From Caulochytrium protostelioides (taxonomy: Eukaryota > Chytridiomycota > Caulochytriomycetes > Caulochytriales > Caulochytriaceae), in the NCBI GenBank assembly GCA_003615045.1, contig ML014222.1:1-62066 (forward strand): a stretch of 62,066 nucleotides of DNA. The letters run 5' to 3'. This document shows positions 32,301-44,300 of this stretch, in pieces; the stretch's first letter is position 1; each line of letters starts with the position of its first letter. Made by a program: the position numbers and the translations under genes. A model generated the notes under the pieces. The model saw only the letters and a program-made list of their open reading frames with translations. It was not told the DNA's origin and ran no database searches.

Positions 32301-35300
32301 CACCATCACCATTACCGCCTTCCTTGACGATGCCACGAAGTTTGTCGACATCTTGCGGGTGCTGGTGGCGCACAGCAAGCCTGAAGAAGTGCGTCTGAAG
32401 GCCCGTGGGACCGGCACGACCGTTATCTTTGACGAAAACATTAAACGAATCGACATGGGGACAGTCCTGACCACCAATGTCGCGACGCGCGAATTTACCG
32501 TCCACAACAAGGGCCGTCGCCCCGCCATGCTTCTCTGGATGACCTCGGACGTGTTCCAGGTCATTCCCGCGCGATGCATGCTGAAGCCCAACACGAAGGA
32601 AGTAATGAGTATTCGCGGCTCACTAGATGTGCCGGCTGAGGTCGAAGAGCAGTTTTTGCTCTTCGCCTTGATGGAGAACGATGCCGGCAAGCAACTGCTT
32701 CATCAGGGCATCGTGGGCGCATCGTTCATCAACCCGACCCTCACGATCGTACCGGCCTCGATTTCCCTACTGGCCGAGCACGAAAGCAGCATCGATTCGC
32801 CGTTCAAGTTAATTCAGCAGGTGCTGACGTTAACTAACCCGACAGAACTTAATTTAGAGGTCGAACTACGGGCAGGTCACCCCTTTGTGCTTTCCGAAAC
32901 AAAGTTGACGCTCATGCCGGAGCAGGCACACGAAATCACGATTTCCTATGACACGGCGGTCAACGCATCACGTCGCAGTGTTGTCGATGAAAAGCGGTTG
33001 GCCATTCGCTACCAGGGCCACCCCCATCGCGACTTTGTTAGGCTCACCTGCGACTGCCGCTTTCCCAATTTGAAGATGTCGGTCACCCACATCGACTTCG
33101 GCGCGATTCTGCCAGGATCGGAGGTATCCCACACCTTCACCATGACGAATCCTGGCCATTTGCCTGCCTTCTTCGAATGGGGCTTGGACCCTTCTTTCTT
33201 CAACAAACCGTGTTCCATTAGTGATGAAACACACACAGTCGAGGATGTGACGCCATGGAGCTGCATGTTGCCGTATCGTGGCGTGATCCATCCCAATCAG
33301 ACGCACACGTTCACCGTGATGGGCATCGGCATCCTGGGGCACGACGCATTCGAAAATGTCAACCACGACAACTGGATTTGCAATGTGCTCGGTGGACCCA
33401 CGTACACGCTGTCCACTGCGTTCAGCTGTGCGCTTGTTCAGTATCATCTCAGCACCCGACACATCGATTTTGGCGACATGCACATGGAAGTCTTGACGGA
33501 GCGCCGATTTCAAATCTTTAATACGGGCCGGGTCCCCGCGCGGTTCGACATCATGTACACTGGCCAGTTCGTGAAAGATGATGTGAACAACCCTTATCGC
33601 ATCCATCAGCGTTTCATTATGATCCCACCTTCAGGGGAAATTCCATCGGGCGGCGTGCAAACGATTCGGGTCATTGGCTGCGCTGCCGGCATGGGACCGT
33701 GGCAAGTCTCCTTCCAAATCCGGATTGCTCCCTTCGAGCCTGAAACGCTCATTATGTCTGGCAATAGCTTGGAAACGGCTGTGTTGCCCATTGAGTTTGA
33801 TGGCTATGGTCCGGGCCCTGCGCTATTCGCGGACGGCAAAAAAACTGTTGGATCGGTTCCCGTTCCCACCGAGTGGTTTGATTGGGGCCCGAAGGATCAC
33901 TCCGTGCCCGGTTCCCTTAACCGGACCACGACACGGGCCAGTCATCGCAACACCAAGGCTCAATTGATCCGCTCGTTAGACATTCCTGACGCCCAGGTAC
34001 TCATTGAAACGGGGCGACTCGCTTTTGTTCCTCTTCGCTTGGCTATGAACCAGTTGTTTAAGCTCTTTATCGACCGCGAGGTCGCCAAGATTCTTCCGTC
34101 ATTTCCGCTCATCACCCGTCCCATTCCGGGGCTCGCCATAGCCAGCACGGAAGGCTTGTTCCGCTCCGAAATGAAATGGGTGGAGGGCACGACGGAGTTT
34201 GTCGGCTGTCCTTATGTGGCTCGGCGCCTCGAGCGGCAAGGCCCGGCGTTCCTCCAAAACCGTCCCGTGAATCTGTATCATCCTGAGATGCATGCAATCG
34301 ATGTCACGCTCGTGATGGACCTCGGGCCGGTCATTCATCAGAACACGCTGAGCGGATCCCTCTGGTTCTTCAGCTACATGTCGCTGCCAGCATCCCTCAC
34401 GTTCCAGACGAAAAGTCTTCTCGGCACAGGCTTCGAAATGCCCTTCGACCGCGTGCGCAATCTGTCGCAGGGTGAGGCGATTGAACTCAAGGTCGTCTTC
34501 CGGCCGCCCCCCAAGTCCAAGGGCATGGTGGAAGCGCGTAGCAAAATGTTCATCAGCAACACGGCTCAAGTGCCGGTCATCTTCCGGGCCCAAGTTGTGG
34601 CGCACGAAATCCATCTGAACGCGCGGCAGTTGACCTTCGAAGACATCGTGGTGGGACAACGCTCGACGCGCCGCGTGGTACTCAAAAACACGGGTGCGCT
34701 GCCTTACAAGTGGTCGATGCGTCGCAAGATGAGGTTTACCCAACAGACGCTCACTGGCCTACCGCATCCGGACGCTGAACAAGCAAGCAACACCATGGAA
34801 TTGCCGCATTACATGGCGTTCTCCGAAACGAGTGGTCGGCTTGAAGCTGGCGAAAGCACGGCGATCCTGATTTCGTACGAACCAACGAGTATCAAGGATA
34901 GCTCTGAAATGGCGTTTCTCTTCCAGGTCAACGAAACGCCAGACGTCCAAGTCCCGCTCCGCATCACGACGACTGCCGCGCAGCATGAGGTGGTGTTCTC
35001 ACCGCCGGAGCTGCATCTTCATACCGTTCTAAACGGGCCAGACACGGCGGAATCCACAGCTGTCATCACCAACCGGAGTGCCCTCAGCTTAACGTTCATC
35101 TCACTCGAGTATGACTATCCGAGATTGCTTGAAGAAGAACGGCTTCGCCAAGCTTTCACATGGTTACATGGCCGCCACTATCTGCCTGCGACGGCGGGCC
35201 AAAGCCGTAGCAATCTGCCGGCGCATATCTACTATCAAGGCGGCGAGGATCCGTCGAAAGCCGCCGTTTTCATGCGCCGCAATTCGCATGTGGCTCCGAT

Positions 35301-38300
35301 GTATAGCGCACACGCCGGTTCGCTTAATGACGCCGAACCCGCCATTCTGGGTGACCATCTTTTGGAGGCGCCGGACCTCGTGGCCGAGCTTTTTTCGCAC
35401 GTAGTGGTCCTGCATGGGCCCCCCAAAGCCGGCAAAACGACTCTCGCGACCACCATTCAGGAACAGCGTGGATATGAAATGCTGATTCCATCCCAACTGG
35501 TCGGTGTCGCGCCCGTGCCGCCGGATGCCGAAGCTCGGGACCTCTCGTCCTTGGAAGAAGAAGCGTTGCAGGCCCTGACAATCTTCTGTCAGAAGCAAGC
35601 GGTCGACGGCAAGTCGTTGGTTGTTGACGGCCTCTATGTCGAGGGATTTTCGCCGATGGCGATACTCCATGCCATCATGAAAGGCTTGGGACCTCCAGCA
35701 CGCTATCATCTTCACTTGATCCACCTGAGCCTTGACGACGTGCCCATTCGCGAACGGTACCACCGTGAGCAGCAGCTCATCTACGACGCTGAGACCGAAG
35801 CGATGCGTGTTGATCTGATTGATGAGCCCACCTATGATTCGTGGAGCCAAGACGAACGCGACGCCTATGAGCACCGGCTATACTGCTACCGCGTACGTCT
35901 CCATAAAGGACGACTGGCGGTGGACGCGAAAGCCGCCGAAGAGGAGTCCGCTCGCAGCTTGCATCCGAACGGGGGCGAGGCCGAGACGCGCAAAGCTGGG
36001 CCGGGCGGCCACGGCCGGAAACCTGTAGCCAGCGCTTCCGCGGCCACGGCCACGGCCTCAGCATCGCAGAACTCGCCCAATGCGATGGGATCAACCCCTG
36101 GCAAAGCTCTCGCCACCGCGGTCGATAAGAAGAAGATGGCCAAAACATCGGCTCCGCGAATCAGCATCACAGGACTGGCGCCGGACATCCCGGCCGGCCG
36201 TCGCAAGCCGGGCGACACTGACCCCGACGAAGTGAGCGATCTCCAATCGCACATGACGCTGAGCGAGACCGGGGAGCCGGTGATCGATCTTCCTGAACCC
36301 TTGATGAAGCAGTATATGGCCTACGCCTCGTCGGCGGAAGCGTTGTTTCACTACATGCGCGACAACGCGTTAGCGAAGACGGTTCCACCTGACGCCACGG
36401 TGAAAGGAGACGGGGTACTAAAGAGCGACGCCATCAAGGAAAGCGTCAAGGAGACTGCCGGGAAGGAGCTTCTCCGCGATGCGGTTCGAGATGGGAGCAA
36501 AAAAGAAGCCGGAAAGAAGGACGACAGTAGGAAGGAGGACAAAAATCTTTCACCTGCCTCGGCCTACAGCAACTCACCGTCCCGGAAGAAGCTTGTGATG
36601 CCTGCCGAGTCGCACACCCAACTCGAGGTGTATGCCGATGGCAGTCCCCATCCCCTTGAAAACGGCTTTCTGGCATCGTTCCGCGACTACCATGCTTGTG
36701 TGCCGCGCGACGTGCTTGTCGAGGAGATTCTGGCAGTAGTCCCGCCGGCGCTGGAGACAGACGAAGCCGTGGGCGAAGAAGTCGACGTGGGCGACGAGAC
36801 GCATCGTGTGGACAACGTGATCCTGTATCCCGCTGAGCGCGACTTGCTTCCTGTGAATCCTGCCTTTGAGCTACGGCTCCGCGATTCAATGGCTCCACGT
36901 CCTTCGGCACCGTCATCGGCGCAGACATCCGCCAGCCGGTGCAATGATGCGTCTGAGCTCGTAAGCAACGCTGCCAAGGAGTCCACCCACGCCAGCATGA
37001 AAGAGCACTTGACATCGACCCGAGCCAACCGGCGCTCGTCGCATAGCAGTCACACCGGTACGGTGACTGCTATTGCCGCCGCCGCCGCCGCCGCCACCGC
37101 CGCCGCATCTGCTGCGTCATCCATGGCCTCCGCCGTGCCCACTGCCGCCACGGCGACGACGGCCTTGTCGGCGGCGGCGGCGCCGGAACCTCCCACTCGA
37201 ACGCGCTTTGTGCTGGGGCCCGGCGAGTCACGTGAAGTCACGGTCCGCTTCTCCTCGGTCTTTGCTGGCCGCCACCTGCAGACCTTCCATTTTGCCACGG
37301 ATCTCGGCATGCAAGACGTTTTTGCCCTGCCTGTCGTGGGCCAGGCCCACTATCCTGCCTTGGAGAGCATGGCGGCTATGTTTGGGAAAGCCATGGTCAA
37401 AAAGGTGCCCGAGCCCCTCCAGCCCGGCTACTGGCCCAAGGGCAACGTGTATCACTACGGCTCGGTCTTTGCCGGCATCCCTGTATCCGCGGTCGGCCCC
37501 GCAACGGCCACCACGACGGCCTCCGCTGCCTCGGCGGTGGCATACAAGGAACCAGGCCCTGCGAGCATGCCGCGCGCCAATCAACATGTGAGCTCGGCAG
37601 GCACGAGCAATCTGGTGCCTCCGCCTGTCGGCTTCATGGCGGCCCTCGCTGTGGGTGGCGGCGGCCTTGGCGGCGGCGCCAGCAGCGCGCTGGCCCCCTT
37701 GCCAGGCATGCCGTCCGTGGAGCCGGCGTCGCAGGAGGCGGTGATGCGGCTTAACGTGTCCAACCACTCGGACCACATGACAATGTTCGTGCACGTGGGG
37801 TTCAGCGCCCCAACGGACCATTTCGCCCTGAACCAAACGCACTTTGAGATCGCGCCGGGCCACGTGGGCCAGATTGCGGTGGCAGCCACGCCGCGCTGTG
37901 CCGGTGTCATCCAAGAAACGTTGCTGCTGTGTCTCCGCGACAACCCGGAGCCGTTCTGTCTGAATATCGCTTGCATCGGTGTGCGCGCGGAAATGGCCAT
38001 CGATCGCCGACACATTTCGTTTGATCATGTCGCGCTGAATGTCCCCGAGACTCGGCGGTTGCAGCTGACCAATCCGACGGTTCTGCCCCTTCGATGGCGT
38101 CTCGTCGGCCTGGAGACGCTGGGCGATGAAATGACGATCGCCCCGACGGAAGGCGTGCTGGCGCCGACCTCCGACACTCTCGTCAACCTGGTGATGCGAT
38201 CGGCCAAATCGGCCAGCATCAAGAAGACGGTCAAGCTCGAGGTCTTGGACGGCAAGTCGCCCGTCATTACCACGACCGCGTCTCCGCTCACCCTACCGGG

Positions 38301-41300
38301 TGACGGCGCTGCTGTCGTGCCGGCAAGCCCATCCGGAAAAGCGGCGTCGGTGGTTCAGGAGCAGGAATCCGTGGAAAGGCACGTGTGCGACGGCCTCATC
38401 ACCTTTTCTGGGGAAGCGGTCGAGCTTCTGCCCGAATTCGTCTTCCCGAAGGGCGATCGGCTCATCGATCTGGAGACACTCCGCGTCAACGAGGAAGGCA
38501 AGCAGACCTTCACCCTCCGCAACAAGGGTCGCTATGATTTCAGCTACCGGATGCTGTCGCATGCCGTCACAGGCCTGACCTTTTCTCCAGAATCAGCGAC
38601 AATTGCTCCTGAGAGGTCGCAGACGGTGACAGTGGCGCTGAAGAGCCCTGTCGAAGTGGACATCAGCCATGCGCTCCGCTGCCACCTGTATGACCCCATG
38701 GCCGCGCAGGTGTCCCAGATGGTCGACATCAAGTTGCTGGCTAAGATTGCTTCGCCTCGTCTCTCGGTGACGCCCGTGCGTGAACTCAACTTTGGCTCGC
38801 TGCCGATGGGCAACAAGGTGACCAAGACGCTGACCCTGGAAAACACAGGCAGCCTGGACTTCCGCTTCCAGATCACGCGGATCACCGACGATTGGATGGC
38901 CTCGCATCGGAACGCGCTGGCGGCCGCCGGGGCTGGCGCGCCGACCCCAGGCGCGGGCCCCACGTCGGGCCCAGCGGGGCCCGGCAGCCGCCATCCGGCA
39001 CGCTATGCGCCGTGGGCGGGCGCGGCGGCGGGAGGCTCCACGGCGACCGCGACCGCGACGGGCCCGAAGCCGGCGCGCCTGGCCGGTGCGATGGCGGCCA
39101 ACGCCGCGTCCAAAGCGTCTAACACGGCCGCCATCGAAGGCAACTTCGGCTCGTTCGCCGTCACGCCGCTGTCGGGCAGCCTGCCGCCCGGCGCGAGCCA
39201 GGTGATCACGGTGGAGTTCATGGGCCCCTCGGATGGTAGCCAAGCAGGCGTCGCCGAGGAGGTCATGGGCATTGACTGCTACGATCGCATCACAGCGACG
39301 GCCGTCGCGCCCGCGGGAGCCGCGGGGCCGGTATCCGGCGGCGGCGGCGGCGGCGGCGGGGGTGCCCCGGCCCCCACGCAGACGTCCAGCTCCCACCAGC
39401 TCAGCAGCAGCCACCAGCCGACGACGCATGTCTATCACCTCTTGGCAGAATCGTGCGCGTGCTCGATTGACACGTCCGACTGGTCGTCGATCTTTGAGGA
39501 GCTGCCGATGGTCGAAAAGGGTCGGCCTTGCAATGGCCTTCAGACCTATTTCTCGCCGAAGGACCAGACGCTGTACTTTGGCCGCCTGCTGATTAACGAG
39601 ACCATTTCGGCCCGCGTCAAGGTCAAAAACACAGCCAAAGTTCCCTGCGATGTTGTGATCCACCTGCGGTCCAAGACCAAACTGCTCAACGCCCCCGCCC
39701 AACTGGAGAGCGTGATGCCGGGGAGTGCGAAGGCCGGGGGTGGCGGCAACAGCGGCGGCACAATCACGACGAGTCCCGATTTGCCGTTTGAGACGAAGCT
39801 TCGCCGCTTGACGCTTCAGGCCCATGAGTCGCGGTTTGTGACCATCACGTTCACGCCGCAGATGCTTGCCTCGTTCCAGGCTGTGTTTGAGGCGATGATC
39901 GAGGGCGTCAGCGACCACAACGCCCACAAAACCCTGCAGTTCGATCTGGTGGGCGAGGGGACTCTCCCGCGGCTCACGGCGGACCCGCAGCTTCCGCGGG
40001 ACAAGAACGGCGCCGTGCTGCTACGCATGCGGCGAACGCTGGTGAACCGCATGACCAACAACGTGCTCGAGCTGACAAACGACGGCGACATCGACGCGCA
40101 TCTCCGCGTCGAGTGGGCACAGCGCGACCCCTGTCTCTCACTCACGGGCTACCAGCAACTGTCGGCCGCCAACGAGGTGGTCGCGTCCGCGACGATGTCG
40201 AATCTGGTCGACGACACCATGATCCTGCTCTTGGGCGTCGGCCAGCGCCTGCTCCTGGAGATCAGCTGCATGGGGTCGGCGCCCGCCAAATTCGAGAGTG
40301 AACTGCGGGTCCGCGTGGTCGACAACAGCTTCGAGGACGTCAGCGTCGCCATCAGTGGCGAGATCTACTTCGAGCGCGTGGTCATGATGCCCCTCGACGA
40401 CGACGTCCTGTGCTTCGAGGACGCCGCCGTCGACGTGCCCGCGAAGAAGGTGCTCCGCCTCTTTAACGCCACCCAGGAGACCCTCGTCGCGAGTCTGCCG
40501 ATGTGTCCGCAGGTCACCTTCCTGCCGCCCCACGTGGTGCTGCGGCCCGACAGCGAAACCCACGTCACCGCTGTCCTCAACGCCAGCCCGACCCCGCAGG
40601 AGTACGTCCGCCTCGCGCTGCCCCCCTGGAAGTATGGGTCCGCTAATGAGCGGACGCTCGCTGCGCTGGCGGACGGCCGTTCCCTCGACGAGGCGGTCCG
40701 GATCGGCCGCCGCTCCATCGAACATCTGAACCGCAGCGGCGTTGGCGGCGCCACCGGTGGTCCTGCCACTCCCAGTCTGCTCGGCGGCCCCCAGAACGGC
40801 CCTGCCGGAGGCAAGGCCGACACCGCGACGGCACCGGCAACGATGACCACGGCAACGACGGCCGCCGCAGTGGAGCTCGAGCATGCGGTAGAGCGGCCGA
40901 TGTGGCTGACAGCGACGATCGATCGCCGCCGCTGGGCCTGCGACGTGAAGGCGCTGTCCTTCAAGGCGACCAACATGCTCGAGCAGCGCGTGATCTCGCT
41001 GCCGATCCGCAATGCCGGACACAACCGCCTGGTCCTGCTCCTGACCATGCATCCCGTGCCTGGCGCCGTGGGGGTTCCCCCGGCGCCGCGCAGCGACCGG
41101 GAGACGCACGGCATGCGGGGTACCAGTGCCGCGACAGCACCGGCGACCGCGGCCGTGACCGCGATGGCGACGGCCCCTCCCCTCGTGCCGTTCAGCGTCT
41201 CCCCGTCCGCCATCTCCGTGGCGCCCGGCGAGACCGAGACCGTCCAGGTCCGGTTCACACCGGACGACGCGCGCCACTACGAGGCGCGGCTGGTGGGAAC

Positions 41301-44300
41301 TCATCCCGACGGGGCCGGCGAGCCGCTGGTGCTGCCGGTGAGCGGCCTCGCGCTGCGCCCGATCGCCCACTTTGCGATCGGCGACGCCACGACGCCCCGG
41401 GGCGACGCGGCGCGGCCCTCGGGTCTCAATGTCGGTCCGGAGACGCACGTGCTGCGCTTTGCCTCGTGCGGGCTGAAGAACAAGGTCGTGAGGCGCTTCC
41501 CCGTGATCAACACCACCGACCAGCCCCTCGCCTTTGTGTGGCGTAGCCTCAGTGTGGAGCCCGCCTCCGGCTTCCAGTGCCTGACGCCCGAAGGACAGAT
41601 CTCGCCGGGCAAGCAGATCGAAATGGCGTTTGAGTTTGTCGGCCAAACGATTGGCATCGAAGAATCGCTCTGGGAGTGGTGTGTCGACCAGACCACGGAG
41701 CGCAAGTCGCTGCTGCTGGTCGGAGAGACGTGGGACCCGGTCGTCTTTATCAAGGAGCCCGTCCTGAATTTCGGCAATTTGCTTTCTGGCAAAGCCGCTA
41801 AGCAGACGCTGACCTTGATGAATGCCGAAGAGGAGCCGCTCGCTTACAACTTCAGCGCCAGCAGCGTGGACGTCGGTCCGGACGGCAAACCGATCCTTGC
41901 GGTGTCCCCCAGCACGGGCACGATCGGCCCCAAGTCGCAGCTGCTCGTCGACGTCACGCTCACCCCATCCGGAGAAAAGCAGTACGCGATCCGGCTCGCG
42001 TGCCATGTGCGTCGCCGCCAGAACCCGCTGTATGTCACCGTTCGCGGTGAAGCCTATGTGCTCCGTGCGAAAGTCACGCTAGACGGCAACGTGGTGGTCC
42101 CCCCGTTCGCTCCGGCCGCCTCTGGCGCGGCTGGTCTCGCCGCCGCCGGTGCCACTGCAACCACCGCCGGCGCCCATCATGGCAACGTGCTAGCGGCAGA
42201 AACGGCGGGGGCCATGTTGAGCCCGATGTCCGCCCTGGCGACGGCGTCGCTTAACGCCGCGGCGTCAGGGACGAGCGCAGGTTTGGGCTCCTACGTGACG
42301 GACGCCAACGGCGCTTCGACGTCGTCCGCAATGATGGCCCCCGCCGTCATCGACTTTGCGCGGGTGCAGGTCGGCGATATCCGTCAGTCACAAATCGCCG
42401 TTCACAACACCGGGAGCTTTGGATTCGATGCGCACGTGTCGCTCCGCGGCATGAGTGGGACCGGCACGGTGGCGGCGGCGACCGGATCCCCCATCAGCGC
42501 GCTGCAGCTGTCGACGCAGCAGCTGTCCCTTCCGCGGGGCGGCCGCAGCCTGGTCACGCTCATGTTCCGTCCGACCGCGCCCCTCCGCCTGCCCCCCGCC
42601 GCGCGCCTCGTGATCGCGATTGTGGGCGGCCCGGCCTACCACATCCCTATCTCGGGCCTGGGCTACCGCGCCGTTCTGAGCTGGAGCATGCTCCACTATC
42701 GCTTTGAGCCGCAGTATGTCGCGTCCGTGGGACTCCCGCCGGCCCAGGTGACCTTCGTGGCGACGAACGATGTGACCTCTACCCACCAACCCCTCGCCGA
42801 CTTGATGGTGGACTTCTCTCAAGCGCCGCCGCCCGCGGGGTTCCTCGTGCGGCCCCAGCAGTTCGTCATTGCGCCGAAGGCTCAGGTCGCTGTCACGGTG
42901 CTGTTCGTGCCGTCGGAACCGCGCGTCTACCGCGAAGCCCTCACCTATACGTTGAACGGCCTCTCCGGTGGCACCCTCCAGGTGGAAGGAAAGGCTCATG
43001 ATTGGCAAGCGTCCTTTGTGACCCCCAACGCGACAACGACCACGACCGCCATTGGCGGGCCGCTGGGAGCGGCATCCATGACGGCGGGGACAGCGGCGTC
43101 CACCGTGTCCGCTGCGCAGGGGGGCCTCGCCCCCGTGCCTGTGAACCGCAAAACCACCCTGGACTTTGGGGCCGTCATGCTCGGCGACGCGAGCCACAAG
43201 TCGCTCCATATCACCAACAACAGCAGCGTGATGTCCCTCGCGCTGGCGTTGGATCCCGCGACCGCGACGCTTCTTGCCCAGCACGGCATCCGGATGGTGC
43301 CGCCGGGGCCCCTGTTCCTCAAGCCCAAGACGCGGCAGACGCTGCGCATGACCTACCAGCCGACGCTTCGCCAGTCGCTCCGGCAGCGGCTGGTCTTCCG
43401 GCCTCTGGCGTCTACGGCCGGCGCGGCCGCCCATGGGGCCGCCGCCGAGGATGCGGGCGCGCGTGATCGCGCTGCCCTCGGCCTGCCTCTGCCGGCCACG
43501 CGCCCGGCCCTGGTCGCCGAGCTCACTGGGTCCTGCTTGGCCGCCGAGGTGGCGTTCGAGTCCGACCAGGTCGCCTTCGGCGCCGTCGTGCTGGGCGGCC
43601 AGATCGCGCGCAAAGCCTTCCTGATCAACTCCGGCGACATTGGGCTCCAGTTTGAAGTCAAGATCGCCGCAGACCGGCACTTCACGCTGCTCTCGCCGCA
43701 GGGCTACGTGGCCCCGGGCAGCGACTACGCCGTCGACGTCGTCTTCCATCCGCACGGCCTGGGTGAGCACCGGACCCGCATGGTCTGCGTCTTCGAGAAC
43801 GGCATCTCGCTGACCCTGGCCGTCACCGGCACGGGCGTGGCGCCGGTGCCCAGCGACACGGTCATCCGCTTCCGCGCACCGCAGGGCGCCACGGACACCC
43901 AGGCCATCCCGATCACCAACCGGACGTCGCAGCCCTGGACACTCCGTCCGGTCTTTGAGCGTCTTGCGGCGTCGCCCGTGCCGCTCTCCACGTCGCTGCC
44001 GGCGCCTGTGGGGTCGGTGCCCGTGTCAGCGCCGTCGCCCGCCACGCCGTGGACGGCCGCGGCAACAGCAGCCGTGGATGCGTCGACGAGCAGCGCCTTT
44101 GTCTGGTCGGGGCCGGAAGTCCTCCGGGTCGCGCCCGGCCAGACCGTTTCGTGCGATGTGACCTTCACGGCACGCGCAGGGGCCGGCAACCGCATGCTGC
44201 ACCTCCATCCGACCCCGGGGATGGCCGCATCGCCGCTTGGGGTGGCCGCCCCGGGATCGATGGCCGCGTCGGCGCCGACGCCGACGACCACCACCACGAC

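Noticed and set aside
40138-42006. 622-codon - strand ORF antisense to HYDIN
   Set aside because: Mirrors the third-position GC bias of the HYDIN frame and has no recognisable domain; other long antisense frames (38593-39927, 42388-43770, 44311-45942) are rejected for the same reason.
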